The notes under the pieces are model-generated. The model ran no database searches, was not told where the DNA came from, and saw only the letters and a list, made by a program, of their open reading frames with translations. The position numbers and the translations under genes are program-made. A DNA stretch of 19,579 nt from an uncultured Muribaculaceae bacterium (GTDB lineage: Bacteria; Bacteroidota; Bacteroidia; Bacteroidales; Muribaculaceae), in contig CAJTOB010000057.1 in the NCBI GenBank assembly GCA_910578035.1, forward strand, positions 1-19,579. The letters run 5' to 3'. Positions 7,115 to 14,980 of this stretch are shown here, piece by piece. Position 1 is the first letter of the stretch, and the number at the start of each line of letters is the position of its first letter.

Positions 7115-7292
7115 TAACACATATGTGAACGACACCAAGACAATACTAATGTTATAAACAGCCTCATACGACAAATTGCATGACATATGTCAAAATGGAA
7201 ACAAAGGCTACGCTTCCAAAAATTACGAGCGCCTCAGATATAAATCCGTCTCGTACTTTTTGGCCTTTGATTTCACATATGTTATTAAACAA
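7107..7292. mobile_element. MITE-like element, 186 bp with terminal inverted repeats
   Basis: The left end (7107-7129) reads TTGTTTAATAACA, CA, then TATGTGAA. The right end (7272-7292) is its inverse complement apart from a 2-nt deletion, giving about 21 matching terminal bases. A third ACATATGT palindrome lies inside at 7183-7190. No transposase fits in 186 bp. On the minus strand the interior has an open frame ending at 7164 whose translation looks like a real hydrophobic peptide (GFISEALVIFGS and on to YVMQFVV). No clear target-site duplication was seen. I infer a non-autonomous mobile repeat that inserted at, or exactly abuts, the 3' end of the SMR gene. A single-copy dyad is the alternative. 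Confidence 0.6.
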
Positions 7293-7324
7293 GCTCTTAA
7301 AGTATTGGGATAATGGAGAGAAAA

Positions 7325-8581
7325 ATGCGCCGATTCAGGCAACTTCTTGACGCGGAAGATGCCAAAGAAATACTTGAAACCACAAGCAATGGCGTGCTGT
7401 CGCTGAAAGATACCGACGGCGAGCCTTACGGAGTGCCGTTAAGTTTTGCTTTCGACGGCGACAGCGCGATATACTTCCACAGCGCTGTAAAAGGACATAA
7501 GATTGACTGCATTTCAGCAGACAGCGCATGCTCTTTCTGTGTTGTGGCGCAAGATAATATAGTGCCTGATGAGTTTACGACCTATTTCCGAAGTGTCATT
7601 GTGAGTGGAAAAATCGTCAAAGTAGATGATAGTGATGAAATTCTCAAAGGTCTGAAATTATTGTGCGATAAATATTCGCCCAGCATTGATAGTGAGGCTG
7701 AAATTTCTCGCTGTCTAAACCATGTCTGTGTGTTGCGCCTTGATATATCGCGAATGACAGGCAAGGAGGCGATTGAACTTATAAGGAAACTGGAAATAAA
7801 AGAGGCAATAAGGCAGCGCCGGTCGGTGCGCAGTTTTACGGGTGAATCTATAAGTGATGCTCAACGCAAGGATTTACTCGAATTTCTATCGGAGCTTTAC
7901 AATCCGTTCGGAGGAAACTTCACGATAAGGCTGAAAGAATTCGATTTGAAAAACGGTTACCGCCCTGCGACCTACGGAATGATAAAAGGAGCCAGCGATT
8001 TCTTCCTCATTGGAATGGCCGATGACGAACAGACTTCTCTTGCCGTCGGCTTCTGTTTTGAGCAAGTGGTGCTGAGGGCATGGCAACTTGGTCTTGGCTC
8101 TTGCTGGATTGCGGCAACATTCAAGGAGACCGATTTCGACCGCGGCGAACTTTGGCCTGAAAACGAGAAATTGCGTATTGTGTGTCCTGTAGGCTACGAA
8201 GCTAAGAAACGTGTGGTAGAAAAGATAACCCGTCTTACACTCGGCAGCCGTAGCCGTCTGCCTTTTGATGAACTTTTTTTTACTGATGAGTTCAAAAAAA
8301 CGTTGGGCCGTGACGACCGTTTTGCCGAAGCACTCGAAATGATGCGTCTTGCGCCGTCGTCTAAAAACACTCAGCCGTGGCGTGCTCTCGTATGTGGCAG
8401 TAGTGTGCATTTCTACTATATGCCTAAAAATCCTTTGTCGGTTTTAGACTGTGGAATCGGAATCTGTCATTTTTATGAAGCCGAGAAGTCAGAAGGTCGT
8501 TCAGGCCAATTCTTTAAGGCAGATGCTGCGCCTGTGCCTCACAACCAGTGGATATATATTGTCTCATACAAAAGTGAGTAA
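7325..8581 (+). CDS. Fusion flavoprotein: PNPOx/NimA-like FMN domain plus TM1586-type nitroreductase
   Basis: 418 residues in one uninterrupted frame. Residues 1-155 are a pyridoxamine 5'-phosphate oxidase-like split barrel of the NimA type (MRRFRQLL, GVLSLKDTDGEPYGVPLSF, YFHSAVKGHKID with H59, TTYFRSVIVSGK, KYSP). Residues 157-418 are a nitroreductase domain (IRQRRSVRSF for FMN phosphate, GYRPATYGMIKGASDFF, GSCWIAATF, then MMRLAPSSKNTQPWRALV as in the TM1586 subfamily). The two are normally separate proteins. Both bind FMN, so an NAD(P)H-dependent flavin reductase or nitro-compound reductase is inferred; the substrate is unknown. The ATG at 7325 is preceded by GGAG at a 6-nt spacing and matches NimA-like N-termini; an ATG at 7313 is possible. 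Confidence 0.88.
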   Translation: MRRFRQLLDAEDAKEILETTSNGVLSLKDTDGEPYGVPLSFAFDGDSAIYFHSAVKGHKIDCISADSACSFCVVAQDNIVPDEFTTYFRSVIVSGKIVKVDDSDEILKGLKLLCDKYSPSIDSEAEISRCLNHVCVLRLDISRMTGKEAIELIRKLEIKEAIRQRRSVRSFTGESISDAQRKDLLEFLSELYNPFGGNFTIRLKEFDLKNGYRPATYGMIKGASDFFLIGMADDEQTSLAVGFCFEQVVLRAWQLGLGSCWIAATFKETDFDRGELWPENEKLRIVCPVGYEAKKRVVEKITRLTLGSRSRLPFDELFFTDEFKKTLGRDDRFAEALEMMRLAPSSKNTQPWRALVCGSSVHFYYMPKNPLSVLDCGIGICHFYEAEKSEGRSGQFFKADAAPVPHNQWIYIVSYKSE

Positions 8582-8620
8582 TCGCTTGTCGGCCGCACCT
8601 TGAAAAGATAGCAGGGATAA

Positions 8621-8652
8621 TTTGTTTTTTTATTGATTTTAGTTTATTTTTG
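8621..8652 (+). promoter_or_regulatory. Promoter of the GH76-like lipoprotein gene
   Basis: TTTG at 8621-8624, a 20-nt spacer and TATTTTTG at 8645-8652 match TTTG-N20-TAnnTTTG exactly. The leader to the ATG at 8720 is about 60 nt. Confidence 0.78.
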
Positions 8653-8719
8653 CATCATTGTTAAAGATACGGCCATGAGCCTATTATGCACAGAAAGTCG
8701 CTTTGCTGAATGAAGGATT

Positions 8720-9913
8720 ATGAATAAATCGGTGTTTTATATGATTATGGCTGTGTGTTTCATCAGTTGTGCAACTGAAAAGGAGCATACACCCAATAAA
8801 GACAGGGCAGAAGAAATGTTTCTCAAGGTATGGGAGCTGTACCGGGTGCCGCAACACGGGCTTTTCTCTGAGTACTACCCCAATAGCTACCGCCCCGATC
8901 TGACGTATTTCAACGATTCTATTCATCAGACTCAGGAAGTTTCATATCTTTGGCCGATGAGCGGCATTTTTTCGTCTGCCGTCGCACTGGCTAAACTCGA
9001 CCCGGCCAAGTACACCGCCTATGTCGATTCCATGGCCGAAGCCGTCGAGAAATATTATGATACCGGGCGCACTCCTTTCGGTTATCAGGCATATCCGGTG
9101 CAGTTCGGCAAGGTTGACCGCTATTACGATGACAATGGTCTGGTCGGTATCGATTATATCGATTCATATATGGTGACAGGCAACGAGCGCTATCTCGAAA
9201 AAGCAAAACAGGTCCTCACGTTTATTCTCAGCGGCTGGAGCGAAGATTTCGATGGCGGTGTTTCGTGGCTTGAAGGCGTCCGCGACCAGAAGCCTGCATG
9301 CTCCAACGGAAAAGCCATGGTGCTTGCCCTTAAACTGTATGAGGCAACTGGCGACCCTTATTATCTTGAAACCGGAACCAAGTTCTATGACTGGATTGAC
9401 AAATACCTCAAAGACCCTGAAAATGGGGTAGTGTGGAACTCCTGGAGTACGACTGCCGCCGCTGTCTGCCCCGATCTCTACACCTACAACACTGGCACAC
9501 TTCTTCAGGCTGCGGCAAGCCTATACAGGCATACAGGCGACGAGAAGTATCTCGATGATGCTAAATTTCTTGCGGAAGGCAGTTATAAAACTTTTGTGAA
9601 GCATAATGCCGACGGAATACCCTATGCAGAGAATCTGCCATGGTTCTATCTCGTCCTCTTCCGTGGATATCAAGACCTCTATGATATTACAGGCGATTCC
9701 AGATATGTCGATGAAGTTCTTAAAGGACTTGATTTTGCATGGGATAACTGCCGCGATAAGGCCGGACTTTATTACCATGACTGGAGCGGGCAAACCGATG
9801 AGTCTCATCGGCCGAAATGGCTGTTGGACGCGGCCTGTATTCCCGAATTTTATGCCCGTGCGGCAATATTGAGAGGCGAAACATACTCAACGAACAATAA
9901 TAAACCACAATAA
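8720..9913 (+). CDS. Lipoprotein of glycoside hydrolase family 76 type (alpha-1,6-mannanase-like)
   Basis: 397 residues. A lipoprotein signal peptide ends in FISC with the lipidated Cys at 17, so the protein is anchored in the outer or inner membrane. The body is an all-helical (alpha/alpha)6-barrel-like repeat. The pair YYDDNGLVGIDYIDSY carries the adjacent aspartates D137-D138 expected of GH76 catalytic residues; the following TGNERYLEKAKQV, GGVSW and YTYNTGTLLQAAASLY also resemble GH76. Known GH76 enzymes of gut Bacteroides cut alpha-1,6-mannan of yeast. Here no susC/susD pair or other carbohydrate enzyme is adjacent, so a role in a utilisation locus is not supported. Other helical-barrel glycosidases remain possible. 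Its own promoter lies upstream, and the TM2 gene follows after 12 nt. Confidence 0.8.
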   Translation: MNKSVFYMIMAVCFISCATEKEHTPNKDRAEEMFLKVWELYRVPQHGLFSEYYPNSYRPDLTYFNDSIHQTQEVSYLWPMSGIFSSAVALAKLDPAKYTAYVDSMAEAVEKYYDTGRTPFGYQAYPVQFGKVDRYYDDNGLVGIDYIDSYMVTGNERYLEKAKQVLTFILSGWSEDFDGGVSWLEGVRDQKPACSNGKAMVLALKLYEATGDPYYLETGTKFYDWIDKYLKDPENGVVWNSWSTTAAAVCPDLYTYNTGTLLQAAASLYRHTGDEKYLDDAKFLAEGSYKTFVKHNADGIPYAENLPWFYLVLFRGYQDLYDITGDSRYVDEVLKGLDFAWDNCRDKAGLYYHDWSGQTDESHRPKWLLDAACIPEFYARAAILRGETYSTNNNKPQ

Positions 9914-9925
9914 TATCTTTTCACA

Positions 9926-10315
9926 ATGAAACAATGCCCGGTTTGCAAACAGTATAACGAAGATTACGCGCAGTTCTGCTCCAACTGCGGCCACAACTTT
10001 GCAAAAAGCGATTATCAGCAGACTCCTCCTCCGATATTCGAATCAAATAATTCGAACAATATGTTCGACTGCGGACCCGACGGCAAGAGCCGCGGTGTGA
10101 CTGCCTTGCTGGCTATCTTCCTTGGCTGGCTCGGTGTCCAGTATTTCTATCTTGGAAAGACCGGAGCCGGTCTGATAACTATCGGTCTGTATATCATCAC
10201 CTGCGGCCTCTGGAGTATCATCACGTTTATTCAAGGCATACTTATGCTGTGTATGACCAACGATAATTTCCGCCAGAAATACGTAGATACGGACTCTTCT
10301 TTCCCCCTCTTCTAA
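9926..10315 (+). CDS. Zinc-ribbon and TM2 domain membrane protein
   Basis: 129 residues. The N-terminus is a zinc ribbon with Cys at 4, 7, 18 and 21 (CPVC and CSNC). A polar linker follows to about residue 50. Then comes a TM2 domain: KSRGVTALLAIFLGWLGVQYFYLGK, a GAGLITIGLYIITCG stretch and a third hydrophobic run, giving two to three membrane segments with the conserved polar turn between them. TM2 proteins are widespread and their role in bacteria is not established. The start is 12 nt after the stop of the GH76-like gene, so it is probably co-transcribed. A strong terminator follows. Confidence 0.9.
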   Translation: MKQCPVCKQYNEDYAQFCSNCGHNFAKSDYQQTPPPIFESNNSNNMFDCGPDGKSRGVTALLAIFLGWLGVQYFYLGKTGAGLITIGLYIITCGLWSIITFIQGILMLCMTNDNFRQKYVDTDSSFPLF

Positions 10316-10342
10316 TCAAGCTAAGAACCAAACAATATCTAT

Positions 10343-10379
10343 GGCGCCCGCAAGACCAAGCTTGTGGGCGCCGTTTTTT
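10343..10379 (+). terminator. Strong intrinsic terminator
   Basis: GGCGCCCGCAAG (10343-10354) pairs with CTTGTGGGCGCC (10361-10372) with one G-T pair and a short loop, followed by six T. It ends the GH76/TM2 transcript. Confidence 0.92.
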
Positions 10380-10406
10380 GGATTTGGCGAAAATTTGCTA
10401 AATTTG
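10377..10406 (+). promoter_or_regulatory. Promoter of the EamA transporter gene
   Basis: TAAATTTG at 10399-10406 is an exact TAnnTTTG. A TTTG at 10377-10380 lies 18 nt upstream, slightly short of the usual 19-21, and uses the last T of the preceding terminator tail. The leader to the ATG is about 15 nt. Confidence 0.65.
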
Positions 10407-10427
10407 CACTTAATAAAAGAAAAGCAT

Positions 10428-11357
10428 ATGTCAAGCATAAAAAACCGATCAAAAATGCTTGGTGGCACAATTATAGGTCACCTTGCCGGTATCATTACGG
10501 TATCAATGTGGGGCTATTCCTTCGTTTCATCGAAGGTGTTGCTTGACAACGGACTCGGGCCTGTGGAAATCTACGTTCTCCGTTTTCTGCTGGCTTATGC
10601 CATTGTACTATGCCTGAATCACAGGAAACTGTTCGCTCAAAGTCTGCGCGATGAAGCTCTCTTTGCCGTCTGCGGTCTCTGTGCAGGCTCCTTATATTTT
10701 ATTGCGGAGAATACGGCTCTGGAATATACTCTGACAACAAATGTTTCATTGCTCACGTCGATGTCGCCTTTGGTGACGGCTCTTCTTGTGGCACTTGTCT
10801 ATAAGACAGAAAAACTCGGCGTCGGCACATGGGTAGGCTCGGCCATAGCCATAATGGGCGTGGCTTGTGTTGTCTTTAATAGTTCTTCGTCGCTTGAAGT
10901 GCGCCCCCTCGGCGATTTTCTGTCGCTTGCGGCTGCATTCAGCTGGGCTGTCTATTCGTTGGTGCTTCGACGTCTCAATGCCGGTTACGATGTATGGTTC
11001 ATAACCAGAAAGACATTTTTCTATGGCTTGGTGACAGCAGTGCCCTTCCTCATGTTTGAGCGCGATACCGTTGACTTGCTTGAAGCGCTCCCGCGCCCCG
11101 AAGTGTATGGAAATCTGCTTTTCCTCGGGCTTGGCGCGTCGACAGCTGCATATGTACTATGGGCTTTGACGGTGCGGCAGGTCGGAGCTGTAAAGGCCAA
11201 TAATTACATGTATCTTCAGTCTATAGTGACCCTTTTGGTATCGGCCGTTGTTCTTGGAGAGAAGATTACACTCCTTGGCTGCACCGGCATACTGCTGATT
11301 ATAGGCGGTCTTTGGCTTGGAGAGAATATCAATAAATTTCTTGCGCGCAACGTCTGA
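10428..11357 (+). CDS. EamA/DMT-family transporter
   Basis: 309 residues with ten predicted hydrophobic helices arranged as two EamA repeats (about 15-145 and 160-300). Typical repeat features are WGYSFVSSKVLLDNGLGP with RF shortly after, the FIAENTALEYT segment, SMSPLVTALL, and in the second half AAFSWAVYSLVLRRL and YMYLQSIVTLLVSAVVLGEK. This family (drug/metabolite transporters) moves small metabolites across the inner membrane; the substrate cannot be read from sequence. The frame is open upstream to 10341, but an ATG there lies inside the terminator stem and before the promoter, so the ATG at 10428 is used. Confidence 0.92.
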   Translation: MSSIKNRSKMLGGTIIGHLAGIITVSMWGYSFVSSKVLLDNGLGPVEIYVLRFLLAYAIVLCLNHRKLFAQSLRDEALFAVCGLCAGSLYFIAENTALEYTLTTNVSLLTSMSPLVTALLVALVYKTEKLGVGTWVGSAIAIMGVACVVFNSSSSLEVRPLGDFLSLAAAFSWAVYSLVLRRLNAGYDVWFITRKTFFYGLVTAVPFLMFERDTVDLLEALPRPEVYGNLLFLGLGASTAAYVLWALTVRQVGAVKANNYMYLQSIVTLLVSAVVLGEKITLLGCTGILLIIGGLWLGENINKFLARNV

Positions 11358-11388
11358 GCGCGTTTGCGGGCAATTTTCATCTTTGCAT

Positions 11389-11565
11389 ATGGATTTACCA
11401 AAAGACCCGTTTATCCTTTTAAGCTATATAAACACCAAACTACGTGACGAGTATGGTAGCCTCGACGCCCTTTGCGACGATATGGATTTAGATCGTGCCG
11501 GCCTCGAGAAGACTCTTGCAGAGGCCGGTTTCGAGTATATGCAGCAAATCAATCAGTTCAGATAG
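11389..11565 (+). CDS. DUF4250 domain protein
   Basis: 58 residues. The sequence starts MDLPKDPFILLSYINTKLRD and continues with SLDALCDD and AGLEKTLAEAGFEY before ending in NQFR, which I recognise as the DUF4250 pattern of small proteins in Bacteroidota and Firmicutes. The predicted fold is a short helical, HTH-like unit; no function is established. It lies 31 nt after the EamA gene and ends 5 nt before uvrD, so it heads or joins the uvrD operon. The frame is open upstream to 11317 inside the EamA gene, but the family begins at this ATG. CATCTTTG just upstream is one base from the promoter consensus and would give an almost leaderless message. Confidence 0.88.
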   Translation: MDLPKDPFILLSYINTKLRDEYGSLDALCDDMDLDRAGLEKTLAEAGFEYMQQINQFR

Positions 11566-11570
11566 TTGCC

Positions 11571-13850
11571 ATGGTCGCAGAAGATTATCTTTCGCAACTG
11601 AATGCGCAGCAGCGTGCGGCCGTCGAATATCTCGACGGGCCGGAACTGGTAATTGCGGGCGCCGGCTCCGGCAAGACCCGTGTGCTTACATACAAGATAG
11701 TCCATCTGCTGGAGAACGGGCACTATCCGAATCATATTCTTGCGCTCACATTTACCAATAAGGCTGCCCGCGAAATGCGCGAACGCATCTGCACTCTTGT
11801 AGGCGATGATATTGCGTCAAGACTGTGGATGGGAACCTTTCACTCCATCTTTTCGCGTTTTTTGCGAATGAATGCCTCGCGAATCGGTTTCACATCTAAT
11901 TTTACGATATATGATTCTGCCGATTCGAAGTCGCTGATAAAAAGTATAATCCGCGAGCTTCATCTTGACGACAAGATTTATCGGCCCGGACAAGTGGCGG
12001 CGGCTATCTCGTTTGCGAAAAACCAGTTGTATTCGCCCGAAGACTACGCGGCCGACAGAGCCCTTGTGCGGAGCGATGCCGACGCCGGGCGTGGTCGTAT
12101 ACACGAGATTTTCAGAATCTACCGCGACCGATGCCGTATTGCCGGTGCCATGGACTTCGACGATTTGCTCTATTACACCAATGTCCTTTTCCGCGATAAT
12201 CCCGATGTGCTCCAGCATTTCAGCAATTATTTCAGCTATGTGCTTGTAGATGAGTATCAGGATACCAACTTCGCGCAGCATCTTATTGTGCGGCAGCTTT
12301 GCGGCGTTAAAAAACAGTTGTGTGTGGTCGGCGACGATGCCCAGAGCATATATTCTTTCCGCGGAGCCAATATCCGCAATATACTCGATTTCAAAAAGAC
12401 ATTTCCGGAACAGCGCACTTTTAAGCTCGAGGAAAATTACCGCTCTTCCAGAAATATTATCGGAGCGGCAAATTCGCTTATAGCGGCCAACCATGAGCAG
12501 ATTCCCAAGCAGGTATTCTCCAACAATGACGCCGGCGAGTTGATAGAAGTCGTGCAGTCGTTCAACGAGTATGAAGAGGCATATGCCGTTGCGGCCCGTA
12601 TAGCCCAGGTGCGAATGCGCTATAAATGCCCTCTGAGCGAGGTTGCAGTTCTATACCGCACCAATGCGCAGAGCCGAGTTCTCGAAGAGGCTCTGCGTAA
12701 CCGCAATCTTGCCTACCGCATATTCGGAGGGCTTGCTTTCTATCAGCGAAAGGAGGTAAAAGACGCGGTGAGCTATTTCCGGCTTGCCGTGAATCCTGAT
12801 GATGACGAGGCTCTGCGTCGTGTCATCAACACACCGAAGCGAGGAATAGGCGAGACAACTGTAGCAAAACTTGTATCTGCCGCTGTCGCAGCCGATACGA
12901 GCATATATCGCGTCCTCCTCAACCCGGAAGCCGCCGGTCTGAGCGTGAACAAGGGCACGCTGACAAAACTTAATGGTTTTGCCTCCTTGATATCTTCGTT
13001 CGTGCGCAAGGCAGAGGTAAACAATGCGGCCGAACTCGCAAAAAAAATCTATGAAGGCACCGGCCTGCTCAAAGAGTATATGAGCGAGAACACGCCTGAG
13101 ACCATAAGTAAGCGTGATAATCTTCTCGAACTTGTGAATGCCGTAGATAATTTTACGAAGTCGGCATTGGAGCAGGGTAGTGAGCGCATCGGCATGACAG
13201 ATTTTCTGGCGGAAGTGTCGCTTCTGACAGACCAGGATACAACCGAGGCTGGCGATGACTCCATAACTCTGATGACAATTCACTCGGCAAAAGGCCTTGA
13301 GTTCGATTGTGTGTTTATTGTCGGTGCCGAGGAAGATTTATTCCCGTCGGGCATGTGCAAGACCAATTCAGAAATAGAAGAGGAGCGTCGATTGATGTAT
13401 GTGGCTGTCACCCGTGCCCGTCGCTTCTGCATGATAAGCTATGCCGCCCGTCGCACTGTCAACGGCCAGCCTACAAACCGTCTGCCATCGCGATTTATTG
13501 CCGACATTGACCGTCGTTTCCTGCGTTCTATCGCCGGGGCTTCACGCAACGGCTACGACCGTCCGAAGCCGTCATATCAGCGCCCCGAACCATCGCCTCA
13601 GCCTAGTCGGGTTGTGATTTCTGAAACTCCTGCACCGGCTCCCGGGTCTAAGAAGGATACGACGGGCTGCGATATGCACCGAGCTGCGGATTTGTCGGTA
13701 GGAATGCGTATTTTTCACCCTACATTTTTCGAAGGTGTAATTGAGACGATAGATACCGATAGCCCCGACCATCGTATCGCTGTCCGTTTCGATTCCGACG
13801 GGCAGACCAGAAAATTATTGCTTAAATTCGCTAAATTCAAGATAATATGA
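11571..13850 (+). CDS. uvrD: ATP-dependent DNA helicase UvrD/PcrA (superfamily 1)
   Basis: 759 residues, close to the usual PcrA/UvrD length. All SF1A motifs are visible: Q motif LNAQQRAAV (10-18), Walker A AGAGSGKT (29-36), Ia LTFTNKAAREMRERI, II DEYQDTN (227-233), III GDDAQSIYSFRGA, IV EENYRSSRNII, V TLMTIHSAKGLEFD and VI MYVAVTRAR (609-617). A C-terminal Tudor-like segment (SVGMRIFHPTFFEGVIETI, ending KFKII) matches the RNA-polymerase-binding tail of PcrA. It is a 3'-5' helicase in nucleotide-excision and mismatch repair and in clearing replication/transcription conflicts. The ATG at 11571 was chosen because the Q motif follows at once; an open frame further upstream overlaps DUF4250. The stop overlaps the nspC ATG by 4 nt. 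Confidence 0.96.
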   Translation: MVAEDYLSQLNAQQRAAVEYLDGPELVIAGAGSGKTRVLTYKIVHLLENGHYPNHILALTFTNKAAREMRERICTLVGDDIASRLWMGTFHSIFSRFLRMNASRIGFTSNFTIYDSADSKSLIKSIIRELHLDDKIYRPGQVAAAISFAKNQLYSPEDYAADRALVRSDADAGRGRIHEIFRIYRDRCRIAGAMDFDDLLYYTNVLFRDNPDVLQHFSNYFSYVLVDEYQDTNFAQHLIVRQLCGVKKQLCVVGDDAQSIYSFRGANIRNILDFKKTFPEQRTFKLEENYRSSRNIIGAANSLIAANHEQIPKQVFSNNDAGELIEVVQSFNEYEEAYAVAARIAQVRMRYKCPLSEVAVLYRTNAQSRVLEEALRNRNLAYRIFGGLAFYQRKEVKDAVSYFRLAVNPDDDEALRRVINTPKRGIGETTVAKLVSAAVAADTSIYRVLLNPEAAGLSVNKGTLTKLNGFASLISSFVRKAEVNNAAELAKKIYEGTGLLKEYMSENTPETISKRDNLLELVNAVDNFTKSALEQGSERIGMTDFLAEVSLLTDQDTTEAGDDSITLMTIHSAKGLEFDCVFIVGAEEDLFPSGMCKTNSEIEEERRLMYVAVTRARRFCMISYAARRTVNGQPTNRLPSRFIADIDRRFLRSIAGASRNGYDRPKPSYQRPEPSPQPSRVVISETPAPAPGSKKDTTGCDMHRAADLSVGMRIFHPTFFEGVIETIDTDSPDHRIAVRFDSDGQTRKLLLKFAKFKII

Positions 13851-14980
13851 CAGAAAAAGAGCTCCCAACCCCCTTTTTCATTGTGTATGAAGACCGTCTG
13901 CGAGCCAATCTCGAGCTGATAAGCCGTGTAGGACGCGAATCAGGGGCTGATATTATCATGGCCTTCAAGGCCAACGCTTTATGGCGTACTTTCGATATCG
14001 TGAGGGAGTACTGCCGCAACTGTACGGCAAGTTCTGTGAATGAACTTATGCTCGGTTCCGAATATATGGGAGGTGAGATACATTCATTTACGCCGGCCTA
14101 TACAGATTCAAATATCGATACATTTCTGCGGCTGAGTTCTCATATAACGTTCAACTCCCTGAGTCAATATGAGCGATTCGCTGCTAAAGTCGCTAAATCA
14201 GAAGCCAGTGCCGGTCTGCGGGTGAACCCAAAATGCTCTGTCATCGATACAGACCTCTACAACCCCGCTTTGCCCGGTTCGCGTTTCGGCGTAGACGCTG
14301 AGGCTCTTGCCGACGGTGTGCCGCAAGGTGTCGAAGGGCTCCATTTTCATGCGCTCTGTGAATCTACGAGCTACGACTTGGAGAAGGTATTGGCGGCATT
14401 TGAGGCATCGTTCGGTCATCTTCTGCCCTCGCTTAAATGGGTCAATTTCGGCGGAGGCCATCTTATGACCCGCGAGGGCTACGACACAGAGCATCTTATC
14501 GGGCTTATAAAAGGGTTTCGCCGGCGTTACCCTAATCTCAGCGTGATAATGGAACCTGGCAGTGCCTTCACATGGCGTACGGGAGATTTGGTAGCTTCTG
14601 TTGTTGACATAGTCTGCAACGACGGCGTAACGACGGCTATTCTTGATGTATCTTTCGCTTGTCATATGCCGGATACTCTTGAAATGCCTTATCGGCCGGC
14701 ACTCCGCGAAGAGGTGCCCGCAGAGAAGTCTACAGGCGTCGCATATCGTCTCGGTGGCAATTCATGTCTCAGTGGCGACTTTATGGGTGAATATTATTTT
14801 GCACAACCGCTGAAAATAGGCGACCGCATCACTCTCTGCGATATGAACCACTATACGACAGTTAAGACAACTATGTTCAACGGTGTGCATCACCCCGATC
14901 TCGTGCTATGCCGCACAGGCGGCGAGTGCGAATATCTGCGCCGCTTTGATTACGACGACTATAAAAACCGCATGAGCTGA
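13847..14980 (+). CDS. nspC: Carboxynorspermidine/carboxyspermidine decarboxylase
   Basis: 377 residues, PLP-dependent fold III decarboxylase of the alanine racemase-like/NspC branch. The PLP lysine is K41 in MAFKANALW. Other cofactor and active-site features are HFHALCES (166-173), FGGGH (201-205), MEPGSAF (235-241) and the C-terminal cysteine-containing loop SCLSGD (306-311). NspC makes norspermidine or spermidine from the carboxylated precursor, the last step of the alternative polyamine route common in Bacteroidota. The partner carboxy(nor)spermidine dehydrogenase is not in the window. The gene overlaps uvrD by 4 nt and the glycosyltransferase by 1 nt, so its expression is tied to theirs. 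Confidence 0.94.
   Translation: MTEKELPTPFFIVYEDRLRANLELISRVGRESGADIIMAFKANALWRTFDIVREYCRNCTASSVNELMLGSEYMGGEIHSFTPAYTDSNIDTFLRLSSHITFNSLSQYERFAAKVAKSEASAGLRVNPKCSVIDTDLYNPALPGSRFGVDAEALADGVPQGVEGLHFHALCESTSYDLEKVLAAFEASFGHLLPSLKWVNFGGGHLMTREGYDTEHLIGLIKGFRRRYPNLSVIMEPGSAFTWRTGDLVASVVDIVCNDGVTTAILDVSFACHMPDTLEMPYRPALREEVPAEKSTGVAYRLGGNSCLSGDFMGEYYFAQPLKIGDRITLCDMNHYTTVKTTMFNGVHHPDLVLCRTGGECEYLRRFDYDDYKNRMS

Noticed and set aside
8720..9913. Polysaccharide utilisation locus around the GH76-like gene
   Set aside because: No susC/susD pair, sensor regulator or second glycosidase lies next to it in the window.
10341..10427. Upstream ATG extending the EamA protein by 29 residues
   Set aside because: It lies in the terminator stem and upstream of the promoter, so it would not be on the transcript.
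11379..11386. CATCTTTG as a promoter for DUF4250-uvrD
   Set aside because: It has one mismatch to TAnnTTTG, no -33 at the right distance, and would leave virtually no leader; kept only as a remark.
11317..11388. Upstream start for the DUF4250 protein
   Set aside because: It overlaps the EamA coding end, and DUF4250 proteins begin at the MDLPKDP sequence.
11817..12494. Long minus-strand frames inside uvrD, nspC, the GT2 and luxR-side genes
   Set aside because: They are antisense to genes with complete motif sets and translate into low-coherence sequence.
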